Below are positions 1-7,395 of a DNA stretch of 26,580 nucleotides, in pieces. How positions within the stretch are numbered: position 1 is the stretch's first letter; each line of letters opens with the position of its first letter. The notes beneath the pieces are model-generated. The model saw only the letters and a program-made list of their open reading frames with translations, was not told the DNA's origin and did no database searches. The stretch comes from SURF-32 sp964648365 (GTDB lineage Bacteria > Planctomycetota > Phycisphaerae > UBA1845). The DNA lies in the NCBI GenBank assembly GCA_964648365.1, contig CAZYLK010000076.1:1-26580 (forward strand). The letters are read 5' to 3'. Made by a program: the position numbers and the translations under genes.

Positions 1-73
1 ACAGTCCTTCGACGACGCCCGTCAGAACGCCGCCGAAGCGAGCCAGTTCGTCAATGAGCCATGCAGCGTTCAT
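1..73 (-). CDS. N-terminal fragment of an unidentified protein at the left edge
   Basis: An open frame starts at an ATG at 73 on the minus strand and runs off the window after 24 codons (MNAAWLIDELARFGG at the start). It is too short for a firm family call. The opening resembles the first helix of DinB-like proteins, but that is only an impression. The start is supported by the lack of in-frame stops down to the edge and by the next minus-strand gene (343-813) ending in its own terminator, so this gene would need a promoter in 74-284. That stretch shows a weak 6-bp stem (154-159 with 170-175) and nothing else clear. Confidence 0.4.
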   Translation of the reverse strand, partial: MNAAWLIDELARFGGVLTGVVEGL

Positions 74-284
74 GCGAGGTTACTCACGCGCTGCCGTCGC
101 CGGCACACGACTATGGCTCATCCGAAAAAATCCGCATCATTAGAATCGGTCGAAAACCCTCTATGACGGGGGTTTCCGAGACATGATGTGTTGCAGATTT
201 ATTGCGACGAGCCATACTTTAGCGTCCGTGCCCTGCGTCCGGCATCGGCGCGGGAATGGCGGCCGCGATCGAACGGAAAGCAAA

Positions 285-318
285 CGGGCCTGCCGACGAT
301 CGCTCGACGGCAGGCCCG
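285..318 (-). terminator. Intrinsic terminator of the exported-protein gene
   Basis: Two perfect 11-base arms (cgggcctgccg at 285-295, cggcaggcccg at 308-318) enclose a 12-base loop. Read on the minus strand, the hairpin follows the stop codon at 343 by about 25 bases and is followed by tttgctttcc, a T-rich tail. This is the layout of a Rho-independent terminator. Confidence 0.75.
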
Positions 319-342
319 CAGAAAGTGTCGGGCCGCAGTTCG

Positions 343-813
343 TCAGTTGCTGAGGAAGTCACCGATCAGATCGCCGATGTCCACGCCGCCAGGCAGCGGT
401 TGGACCACGGGATCGCCGTTGCCGCCGCCGCTCTCCGGGAAGTCGATAATCGGAATCTGCACCGGCGGGCGGCCGGCCTGGGCCAGCATGACGTTGTGCA
501 GCGAGCCGATCAGAAAGTTCAGCGACTGAAACATGATCTGCAGCGATTCGACGCGCGCCTGCCCCAGCGGGCTGAGTTGGTCGCTGCCGTCTTCGGTGAT
601 TTCCGGCCGGGTGAGGAGGCGGTTCTTCGCCTCGGTGGCCCGGGCGACGCCGTCGGACACCATGCGTCCCGGCGCCCGCGCCGCCACGGCGCCCTGCTTG
701 GAATTCCGCTCCACCGCCAGCGAACCCGGCTCCGCAAACTGTGCGTACGCCGATCCGTGCAGGACTCCTGCCATCGCCAGCGCCGCCATCACGAGCGTCC
801 GATATCCCTTCAT
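343..813 (-). CDS. Small exported hypothetical protein
   Basis: This 156-residue protein is not recognised as a member of a known family. It begins with a clear Sec signal peptide (MKGYRTLVMAALAMAGVLHG, then SAYAQ with a likely cleavage after AYA near residue 24), so it should be periplasmic or secreted. The mature part is polar with one amphipathic stretch (about residues 78-115) and a Gly/Pro-rich tail containing an IIDFPESGGGNGD segment. It has no cysteines and no obvious catalytic motif. A purine stretch ggaaagga lies about 10 bases before the ATG. It is followed by a strong terminator and appears to be monocistronic. Function unknown; the reading frame is supported by the signal peptide. 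Confidence 0.7.
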   Translation of the reverse strand: MKGYRTLVMAALAMAGVLHGSAYAQFAEPGSLAVERNSKQGAVAARAPGRMVSDGVARATEAKNRLLTRPEITEDGSDQLSPLGQARVESLQIMFQSLNFLIGSLHNVMLAQAGRPPVQIPIIDFPESGGGNGDPVVQPLPGGVDIGDLIGDFLSN

Positions 814-910
814 ACCGCTGCCGTCCTTTCCGGTCCGATCAGTCTGCTATCCGTCGCCTCGGCCGAAGCCGGGCCGTGCGTCGCCCGCAGGCGTCCGCCA
901 GTCTCCTATT

Positions 911-1378
911 TTAATCGGCCGATTCGCCAAGTGCCAATGGCATTCTCCGGGCGCCTCCGGGCGTCCCCGGGGCCGCACTCGGCCGCACCGGGCCGGCGCC
1001 CTGCGCGACGGTCAGCGGCCCGCCGGCGACCAGCCGATTGTTCTTCGCGTCGACATGCAGGTTCAGCCCTTCCAGCGTCCGGGCGCCGAGCAGCCGAAGG
1101 TCGCCCTTTCGGGCGAACACGACTTCGTCGATGGTGAAATGCCCGTTGACCCGGATGATCGCGAAGCCGACGCTCCGCGTGATGGTCTGCCTGTTGGCCA
1201 CTACGAACGACAGATCCCGCTTCTGCTCCACGACGCCAATCTTCTTGAGCGCTTTCTCGGGGATCCAGGTGTAGTCGCTTCCGGTGTCGACGATCGCCTG
1301 GCTGACGCGCACCGTTCTCGTCGGGTCGGCGTGGTTCTCCAGGACACAGTTCACGCGCAGAGCGTCAGTACGAACCAT
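911..1378 (-). CDS. Retropepsin-like aspartic protease family protein
   Basis: This 155-residue protein looks like a single-domain aspartyl protease of the retropepsin/clan AA type. The catalytic motif is AIVDTGSDYTWIP at residues 29-40 (Asp31-Thr-Gly-Ser). The second family signature, a hydrophobic-Gly turn, is LLGARTLEGLNLHVD at 96-110. Such enzymes act as dimers, each chain giving one Asp. The last 30 residues are Pro/Ala/Gly-rich and probably unstructured. No signal peptide is seen, so it is likely cytosolic. The frame could extend upstream to 1453, but the ATG at 1378 overlaps the stop of the UbiD-like gene by one base (TGATG), which strongly favours this start and suggests translational coupling. 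The substrate is unknown. Confidence 0.8.
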   Translation of the reverse strand: MVRTDALRVNCVLENHADPTRTVRVSQAIVDTGSDYTWIPEKALKKIGVVEQKRDLSFVVANRQTITRSVGFAIIRVNGHFTIDEVVFARKGDLRLLGARTLEGLNLHVDAKNNRLVAGGPLTVAQGAGPVRPSAAPGTPGGARRMPLALGESAD

Positions 1379-2928
1379 CAAATCCCATACTCCTCCCACC
1401 GTCGCTCCACCAGCGTGCGAATCTTCTCGCTCATCTCCAGCTCCTCCGGCCACTCCCGCACCACGCCTTCGCCAGCGATCTTCCGCGTGGCGTCGATGCC
1501 GATTTTGGCGCCGGTGCCGTAGTAGGGCGTGGCGTGGTCGAGTATGTCGCAGGGACCGTCGACGATGACCGTGTCGCGTCGCCAGTCGACGTTGGCGCCC
1601 ATGTGGAAGAGCACGTCCTGCTCGTCGTGGACGTTGACGTGCTCGTCCACCACCACGATCATCTTGGAGAACATCATCTGCCCCGCGCCCCAGATGCTGC
1701 TGATCACCTTGCGGGCCTGCATCGGGTATTCCTTGCGGATCTTCACGAAAACACAGTTGTGAAACGCCCCGAACATCGGCAGGCTGTAGTCGATCACGTC
1801 GGGCATGATGATCTTCAGCAGCGGCAGGAAGATGCGCTCGGTGGCCTTGCCCAGGTAGTAGTCTTCCTGCGGCGGCTTGCCGACGATCGTCGTCAGATAC
1901 ACCGGATCCTCGCGATGCGTGACCGCGGTAACGTGAAACGCAGGATAGCGGTCGGCCAGCGAATAGAACCCCGTGTGATCGCCGAACGGGCCTTCGATGA
2001 GCGTCTCCTTCGGATCGACCCAGCCTTCGATGACGATCTCGGCGTTGACCGGCACGTCGATGGGCACCGTCCGCCCCGGCACCAGTTCGATCCCTCCCCC
2101 GTTAAGAAACCCGGCGAACAGCAGTTCGCTCACGTCCGGCGGCAGCGGGCAGGTGGCCGCGTATGGCAGCACCGGCTCTCCGCCCAGCACGATCGCCAGC
2201 GGCATCCGCTCGCCCTTGGCTTTGTAACCGCGGAAGTGCCGGGCCCCGTCGTGGTGCATGTGCCAGTGCATCGCCGCCAGCTTCGGACCGAAGACCTGCA
2301 CGCGGTACATGCCGACGTTGCGCTCGCCGGTCTCGCGGTCCTTCGTGTAGATGCCGGCAAACGTGATGTACCGGCCGGTGCCGTCCGGTTCCGAGTCTTC
2401 CAGCATCGGCTTGCCGCCGAAGCCCGCCTCACCGTCGCGCGGCCAGCACTGGATGATGGGCAGATCGAGCAGGCTGGCCTTGTCGGTGTGAATCACCTGC
2501 TGGCACATGCCCCGCTTGACGACCTTCGGCCCGAACCCGGCCAGGCGGGCCAGTTCGGGGAGCTTTTTCATCTTCTCGATCAGCGTGGTCGGCATCTGCG
2601 GCTTGACCAGATCCTGCACGCGGCGGGCAAGCTCGGCGAAGCTCTCCACGCCCAGCGCCATCCGCATCCGCTCGTAACTGCCAAACGTGTTGATCGCGAC
2701 GGGGATGGAGGAGCCCTTCACATTGTCGAAGCGCAGCGCCGATCCGCCCCGGCCGCCATGACGAGGGTCAAACACCGGCGGCGCGACGTCACCGACGGCC
2801 GGCGACTTGCTGACTCGATCGGCGATCTGGGCGATCTCCAGGACCGGATCGACCTCGGCCTTCACGGTTCGAAGCTGGCCGGCTTCATCGAGCGCTTTGA
2901 GAAAACTCTGCAAGTCGGAATACGCCAC
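1378..2928 (-). CDS. ubiD: UbiD family prenylated-FMN decarboxylase
   Basis: A 516-residue UbiD-type decarboxylase of normal length. These enzymes use prenylated FMN made by UbiX to remove carboxylate from aromatic or unsaturated acids. In quinone pathways they act on 4-hydroxy-polyprenylbenzoate, or on the naphthoate intermediate of the futalosine menaquinone route. Visible signatures are RNVGMYRVQVFG (203-214), the HWHMHHDGARHF segment (221-232), LGGEPVLPYAATCPLPPD (248-265), EGPFGDHTGFY (312-322) with acidic residues expected in the active site, and AFHNCVFVKIRKEYPMQARK (388-407). I chose the GTG at 2928 because GGAG lies six bases upstream. The longer ATG frame at 2985 would translate the hairpin repeats before the gene. 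No ubiX is in the window, so the substrate is open. It overlaps the downstream protease gene by one base. Confidence 0.92.
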   Translation of the reverse strand: MAYSDLQSFLKALDEAGQLRTVKAEVDPVLEIAQIADRVSKSPAVGDVAPPVFDPRHGGRGGSALRFDNVKGSSIPVAINTFGSYERMRMALGVESFAELARRVQDLVKPQMPTTLIEKMKKLPELARLAGFGPKVVKRGMCQQVIHTDKASLLDLPIIQCWPRDGEAGFGGKPMLEDSEPDGTGRYITFAGIYTKDRETGERNVGMYRVQVFGPKLAAMHWHMHHDGARHFRGYKAKGERMPLAIVLGGEPVLPYAATCPLPPDVSELLFAGFLNGGGIELVPGRTVPIDVPVNAEIVIEGWVDPKETLIEGPFGDHTGFYSLADRYPAFHVTAVTHREDPVYLTTIVGKPPQEDYYLGKATERIFLPLLKIIMPDVIDYSLPMFGAFHNCVFVKIRKEYPMQARKVISSIWGAGQMMFSKMIVVVDEHVNVHDEQDVLFHMGANVDWRRDTVIVDGPCDILDHATPYYGTGAKIGIDATRKIAGEGVVREWPEELEMSEKIRTLVERRWEEYGI

Positions 2929-3029
2929 GGGTTGCTCCGCTCTTGTGTGGCACCGGTTTTCAACCGGTGTTCGGCACGGTGGCACCGGTTTTCAATCGGT
3001 GATTCCCATGTGGCACTTGTCGCATGGGG

Positions 3030-3056
3030 GGCACGGTCTCGTCTTCGAGGCCGTGG
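3030..3056 (-). repeat. 27-base quasi-palindrome, copy 1 (inverted)
   Basis: Perfect reverse complement of the three copies at 3193, 14669 and 14725. It reads ggcacggtctcg, then tctt, then cgaggccgtgg on the plus strand. On this strand the stem is closed by a G-T pair where the other strand has a C-A mismatch. Confidence 0.9.
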
Positions 3057-3192
3057 ACGTTCGGGCAGGACGATACCACACCACGCATTCTCCGGCACCC
3101 GAGCCGCGATGGCATCGTTTACGATCTCGCGTGGAGCCGTCGCGGGGCGGAGCAAGCGGGCATCGTGAGGGGGCGAGAGTGTGCGCGCTTCG

Positions 3193-3219
3193 CCACGGCC
3201 TCGAAGACGAGACCGTGCC
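3193..3219 (+). repeat. 27-base quasi-palindrome, copy 2
   Basis: Begins ccacggcctcg and ends cgagaccgtgcc around the loop aaga. It is identical to copies 3 and 4, and is followed, as they are, by acccg. Confidence 0.9.
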
Positions 3220-3297
3220 ACCCGGCCGGGCTGAGCGGGCGTGGCGCCGTCTTTCACCAGGCGGTGTGCAGCACCCGTAACTAGCGGGCATGAGCAA

Positions 3298-4764
3298 TCA
3301 ATCTTCCACCCGGCGCACGGACTCCATGACGATGTCTTCAACCGGAACCTCGTCCAGTTCGCCCTCGACATCGCCCGTCTCCGGGTCGATCACATCCGCC
3401 GAGCCGGTTTCAATTTCCGTGATCGCCTCCAGCACGTCGAAGCCGTCCACGACGCGACCGAACACGGTAAACAGCCCGTCGAGGTGCGGGTTGTCCGTCA
3501 TGTTGATGTAGAACTGGGTCGTGGCCGAATCTGCATCGCCGCCGGTCAGCGCCATGGCGACCGAGTACTCGACATTGCTGAGGCCATTGTCCGCCTCGCT
3601 GCGGATCGGATCGCGCGTCGGCTCCTTCTCCTCCAGGCCGTCCTCCACGCGGACATAGCCGCCGCCCTGAATGACGAACGGGAAGCACTCGCCCGTGCCG
3701 AGGTGCATCTCGCAACTGTAACGATGGATCAGCACGCCGTCATAGAAGCCTTCTTCCACGTACGCGATGAAGTTGTTACGCGTAACCGGCGCGTTATCCT
3801 GGTCCAGTTCCAGCGTGACGTCGCCCAGGTTGGTCGAGATGACCACGGCGTCCTGCAAGACGGTGATCGAACCCTCGGCAGAGCCTTCCACCGTCGAGCC
3901 ATCCTCCAGCGACACGCTCACGACCACTTTGTATGTGGTCTCGCCATCCGTCGTGGCGGTGAACATGGGCGTCGCTGAGGCGGGGTCGTCAAACGTGCCG
4001 TCGCCGGTAAGAACCGTCCAAGCATAGATCGCGCCCTCGACCCCCGGTTCGACGGTGGCCGCGAAGGCCTCCGCCACGTCGAGCGTCGCAATGTTCGGCG
4101 CATCGATTTCCACCGCGGGCACGACCGTAAAGGTAAACTCGTCCTCCGCCGACTCGCCGGTGTCGGCCTCGCTCGCCTCGACGCGCACGCGAACCGCTCC
4201 GAGTTCGGCATCCACGATGTCGGTGATCAATTCGTCGGTCGGATCCAGCGTCGCGGTGCCTTCCACGACGGTCCATTCGACGGTTACGTCTCCCTCCGAC
4301 GGCGCCACGGCCGTCAGCGATGCGTCTTCCCCGAAGACGAGGGTTTCCTCGCCCTCGATCCTCACGCCGAACGGCCCGCGATCCACCGTGACCGTGATCC
4401 ATCGGTCCGTCCGCCGCCCATCCGCGTCCGTGACCAGCACGCGAAAGACGTACTCGCCCTGCGTCGTCGCGGTTTCCGTCGTCACGGCCGCGCCGGTCTG
4501 GGACTCCAGGATCGTCTCCGGCCCGCGCTCCTGCGACCAGCGGTACGTGTACGGGGGCGAACCGCCCTCGGCGCTGGCTGAGAGTTCGACCGGCGAGCCG
4601 TTCGGCGACGTCTGCTCCGTCCCGCCGTCGATGGATACGGCAACATCCGCCGCGTTCTCGTTGCCGCCGCCGGTGGGAGGCACGCAGGCGGTGCCGGCGA
4701 TCACCGACACCAACCATCCAAAGGCAACAAGCAGCGTATGTCTGACTCGATCCGGCTCATTCAT
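3298..4764 (-). CDS. Secreted lipoprotein with Ig-like domains and a C-terminal cyclophilin-type peptidyl-prolyl isomerase
   Basis: A 488-residue protein. Residues 1-27 look like a lipoprotein signal (hydrophobic LLVAFGWLVSVIAGTAC with Cys27, though the lipobox GTAC is imperfect). Residues about 40-128, 132-216 and 218-303 look like three PKD/Ig-like beta-sandwich domains (for example SPPYTYRWSQ and EYVFRVLVTDADG). Residues 306-486 are a cyclophilin domain: ISTNLGDVTLELD, IHR at 346-348 (catalytic Arg348), FVIQGGGY, TTQFYIN, and NPHLDGLFTVFGRVVDG. The Trp of human cyclophilin A is not conserved (LFTVF). An insertion carrying Cys351 and Cys360 sits just before FVIQGG and could form a disulfide. 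It likely helps fold proteins outside the cytoplasm. The ATG at 4764 is chosen because upstream sequence to 5124 lacks protein character and includes the end of the next gene. Confidence 0.87.
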   Translation of the reverse strand: MNEPDRVRHTLLVAFGWLVSVIAGTACVPPTGGGNENAADVAVSIDGGTEQTSPNGSPVELSASAEGGSPPYTYRWSQERGPETILESQTGAAVTTETATTQGEYVFRVLVTDADGRRTDRWITVTVDRGPFGVRIEGEETLVFGEDASLTAVAPSEGDVTVEWTVVEGTATLDPTDELITDIVDAELGAVRVRVEASEADTGESAEDEFTFTVVPAVEIDAPNIATLDVAEAFAATVEPGVEGAIYAWTVLTGDGTFDDPASATPMFTATTDGETTYKVVVSVSLEDGSTVEGSAEGSITVLQDAVVISTNLGDVTLELDQDNAPVTRNNFIAYVEEGFYDGVLIHRYSCEMHLGTGECFPFVIQGGGYVRVEDGLEEKEPTRDPIRSEADNGLSNVEYSVAMALTGGDADSATTQFYINMTDNPHLDGLFTVFGRVVDGFDVLEAITEIETGSADVIDPETGDVEGELDEVPVEDIVMESVRRVED

Positions 4765-4961
4765 GGATGCACGCCTGTTCACTGCACTTGAAACGCCGGC
4801 TCCCCCTGGAACCGCTAGACTCCAGCCTGGCGGCGGAGGGTGAACGCGTTCCGTCCGTCGAACGTCGTCCATCCGAAACTTCGCGCGGGCTGAAGCCACG
4901 CGGCTCGGGCCGGAGGTACTACGCTTTTCGGCGCGGCCGCGCCGATCCGGGCCGCGGACGG

Positions 4962-5972
4962 CTAGGTCCACCCTCGCGCCGTCTTCGTAACATAGCCGTG
5001 CTGCCGGAACCACTCCAGTGCGTCGCGGATGGCGCCGTCGATCGGCAGGGCCGTCAGGCCCAGTTCCCGCTCCGCCTTCGCCTGCGTAACAAAGTGCTCC
5101 AGAAAGCCGCTGCGCAGCACGCACAGATTCATGTCCTGAAACGTCCGCGGAAAGACGCGGCCGGCGAGGCTGCCCAGCGCCGACGGCGCCGCGAGCGCGG
5201 CGAAGCTCACGCCGATCCGGGGGGGGGCGACCTCCGCCACGGCCGCGGTGCGCTCGAAGAACGCCCGATAGGTCAGATTCTCGCCGCCGATGATATAGCG
5301 CTCGCCCGTCCGGCCGCGCTCCATCGCCGCCACGTGGCCCAGCGCCGCCTGCCGTACGTCCACGAAATTGATGCCCCCGCGGGCCGGGTACACGCGCTGC
5401 CGTCGCGTCGCCACCTGGAGGATCATCCGCCCCGCCGTCGGTTTGACGTCCCAGGGACCGATCACGTACGTCGGGTTCACGACCACCGCATCAAGCCCGC
5501 GACCGACGTGTTCGAGCACCACCCATTCCGCCTCGCGTTTGCTGTCGTAATAGGGGATGCGGAGTCGATCCAGGGTCCACGGCGTGGATTCGTCACCCGG
5601 CTCGGACAGCGTGCCGCAACCGATCGCCGCGATGGAACTGGTATGCACGAGGCGTTGCACGCCGGCCCTGATCGCCGCCTCGCAGACGTTGCGCGTGCCC
5701 TCCACGTTGATCCGCCAGGCGTCGCTGCGCCCCCACGGGGTGACGTGGACCCAGCCGGCCAGGTGATACACGCCGTCACAGCCATCCATCGCCGCGGCGA
5801 GCGACTCCCGGTCCGTCACGTCGCCGGTGCAGAACTCGATCAGCTCGGACTCCAGCCCGACCCGCGCCGAGTTCGGCCGGCACAGCACACGCACGGCGCG
5901 ACCCCGCATGGTGAGCAGCCGAACCAGATTGACGCCGAGGAAACCCGTGCCGCCTGTGACGAGGACGGGCAT
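4962..5972 (-). CDS. NAD(P)-dependent extended short-chain dehydrogenase/epimerase
   Basis: A 336-residue extended SDR, of the normal length for this family. The nucleotide-binding turn is TGGTGFLG at residues 6-13, GDVTD (50-54) binds the adenine side, and the catalytic Ser lies in HTSS (110-113). The Tyr-Lys pair is Y141-xxx-K145, followed by NPTYVIGPWD. The family includes sugar-nucleotide epimerases, dihydroflavonol-reductase-like and 3-beta-hydroxysteroid-type reductases, and OleD, which reduces 2-alkyl-3-oxoacids. Only 3 bases separate its ATG from the stop of the condensing enzyme gene, so they form an operon. Together the pair suggests condensation followed by keto reduction, but the sequence does not fix the substrate. 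No signal peptide; cytosolic. Confidence 0.88.
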   Translation of the reverse strand: MPVLVTGGTGFLGVNLVRLLTMRGRAVRVLCRPNSARVGLESELIEFCTGDVTDRESLAAAMDGCDGVYHLAGWVHVTPWGRSDAWRINVEGTRNVCEAAIRAGVQRLVHTSSIAAIGCGTLSEPGDESTPWTLDRLRIPYYDSKREAEWVVLEHVGRGLDAVVVNPTYVIGPWDVKPTAGRMILQVATRRQRVYPARGGINFVDVRQAALGHVAAMERGRTGERYIIGGENLTYRAFFERTAAVAEVAPPRIGVSFAALAAPSALGSLAGRVFPRTFQDMNLCVLRSGFLEHFVTQAKAERELGLTALPIDGAIRDALEWFRQHGYVTKTARGWT

Positions 5973-5975
5973 GAC

Positions 5976-7001
5976 CTACCAGACGAGAGGGACGACGCCG
6001 ACGCTGAACCCAGCCGCGCCGCCGACGAGGAGAACCTTCGACCCGGGCTTGAGCATCCCCTTCTCGTACGCCCGTGCAAGGCCGATGGGAATGCTGGCCG
6101 CGGCCGTGTTACCGCAGTCCGTCACCGAGACCATCGTGGTCTCGATGTTAATCCCGCACTTGTCGGCGAGCTTGTAGACCATTTCTTCGCTGACCTGGTG
6201 GGCGCAGGTCACGTCGACCTCGGAAGCCTTCCATCCGACGCGCTTCAACACGTCCGCCACCAGGCCCGGGATGTGCTCGTACGCCGCCTCCATCAGCCCC
6301 TGCGACGAACTGGTGAAGTAGCCGTAGCGTTCGTCGAACCGGTGCATGCTGCCGCCGCCGAGCACCGTCGCCAGCCGCCACTTCTCGCCGTACGAGCGGA
6401 ACGCGCTCGTGATAATGCCCTGACCATAGCCGTTGGACGTGCCTTTCAGCACCACGGCGCCGCCCGCGTCGCCGAGCGTCAGGCTGGAGATCCGCGTCCG
6501 CAGATCGTCGACGGACTTGATCGCCCAGTTAATGGTCAGCGAAAGCGTCTCACCCACCGCGACCAGCGCACAGCGGGACTTGGACGCCCGGATGTGGGAG
6601 TCGGCGATGTCCAGCCCGGTCAGGAAGCTGTTGCAGGCGTTTTTGGCGTCGAACACCTGCGCATGGGGAAGGCCGAGCTTCTCCTGGAGGATGTTCGCGG
6701 TGGCCGGCTCGGCCACGTCCTGGGTGCAGGCGGCGAAGATGAGCAGATCGACTTCGTCCGGCGCAACGCCGGCGCGCTCCATCGCCACCCGAGCGGCCTT
6801 GAGCGCCAGGTCGGACGACTGCTCGTCCTCGTGCCGGAAGCGGCGTTCCGCGATGCCGGTCGCCCGTTTGATGAGGCCATTCGGGATGGTGAACGAACTG
6901 GCCTCGAACACCCGGCGTTGGATCTCATCGGAACCCACCACCTCCTGCGGCAGGTAATAACCGACTCCAGAGATTACAGATCGTATCGACGATTGATTCA
7001 T
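5976..7001 (-). CDS. Ketoacyl synthase III-family condensing enzyme (FabH/OleA-like)
   Basis: A 341-residue thiolase-fold enzyme, the length of FabH or OleA. The full Cys-His-Asn triad is present: Cys123 in VFDAKNACNSFLTG, His268 in VTCAHQVS and Asn298 in TDCGNTAAASIP. The Gly-rich end LLVGGAAGFSVG is also typical. Members join an acyl-CoA starter to malonyl-ACP (FabH) or two acyl-CoAs head to head (OleA). The His motif AHQVS differs from the usual PHQAN of housekeeping FabH, and no other fatty-acid genes are nearby, so a specialised role is more likely than primary fatty-acid initiation. It is followed at 3 bases by an SDR reductase. The start ATG at 7001 has only a weak ribosome site (gagcaagg). 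Confidence 0.87.
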   Translation of the reverse strand: MNQSSIRSVISGVGYYLPQEVVGSDEIQRRVFEASSFTIPNGLIKRATGIAERRFRHEDEQSSDLALKAARVAMERAGVAPDEVDLLIFAACTQDVAEPATANILQEKLGLPHAQVFDAKNACNSFLTGLDIADSHIRASKSRCALVAVGETLSLTINWAIKSVDDLRTRISSLTLGDAGGAVVLKGTSNGYGQGIITSAFRSYGEKWRLATVLGGGSMHRFDERYGYFTSSSQGLMEAAYEHIPGLVADVLKRVGWKASEVDVTCAHQVSEEMVYKLADKCGINIETTMVSVTDCGNTAAASIPIGLARAYEKGMLKPGSKVLLVGGAAGFSVGVVPLVW

Positions 7002-7395
7002 CCTTGCTCGCGTCTGACGGGTCCGCGTGATGGACCGCTATCGGGTCTGGACGATGGCAAACCGGGCATTGTGGGTCTGATCCGCGATGCTGTCAAGGTT
7101 GGCGGCCCCGCCGGCAAGGCCGCCAAAGGATCCCGGAGGCCGCGACGCAGGATAGTCATACCGGCGGCAACTTCATATCTGGCAGAATGTTGCAGCACAC
7201 AGCCCGCACGCGACGGCGGGCCGGGTCTTCCGTCTAAACCTGATTTTCGCCGCCACTGGGAGCCGGCGCCCCGGGCCTCTCCCGCGGCTGGGGGCCCCCG
7301 ACCGGCTGAACGCCCGGTCGATACGGCGGCGGCGGCTCCATATACTGCCGTACTCCATCATCGGTGTCGAAGTCCGTTTGCGATGAGCCGTTCCC
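7002..7395. other. Divergent intergenic region with two hairpins
   Basis: This 394-base gap separates two divergent genes and should carry both promoters; I found no convincing -10/-35 pair. It has a perfect 9-bp stem at 7099-7107/7118-7126 (ttggcggcc and ggccgccaa, 10-base loop) and a 7-bp stem at 7299-7305/7314-7320 (cgaccgg and ccggtcg). Both could form in the leader RNAs. No gene is supported inside. Confidence 0.55.

Larger units (their letters stand above)
2947..3221. repeat. Cluster of hairpin repeats headed by TGGCAC between ubiD and the cyclophilin gene
   Basis: This is most of the 369-base gap 2929-3297. Two near-identical hairpins, about 32 bases apart, lie at 2951-2969 (caccggtt, loop ttc, aaccggtg) and 2983-3001 (same with one change). 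Each is preceded by tgg, forming tggcaccgg. A further tggcac stands at 3011. Then come two inverted copies of a 27-base quasi-palindrome (3030-3056 and 3193-3219). The TGGCAC head points inward from the left, and its complement gtgcca closes the right side at 3216-3221, so the block looks like a small element with inverted ends. No gene is visible inside. Confidence 0.75.

Noticed and set aside
153..175. Hairpin aaaaccc/gggttt as a second terminator
   Set aside because: Only a 6-bp stem with a 10-base loop and no T run in either direction.
1534..3168. Long plus-strand open frame of 544 codons opposite ubiD
   Set aside because: It is antisense to a clear UbiD protein, is rich in Arg, His, Asp and Val as expected for a high-GC shadow frame, and shows no motif.
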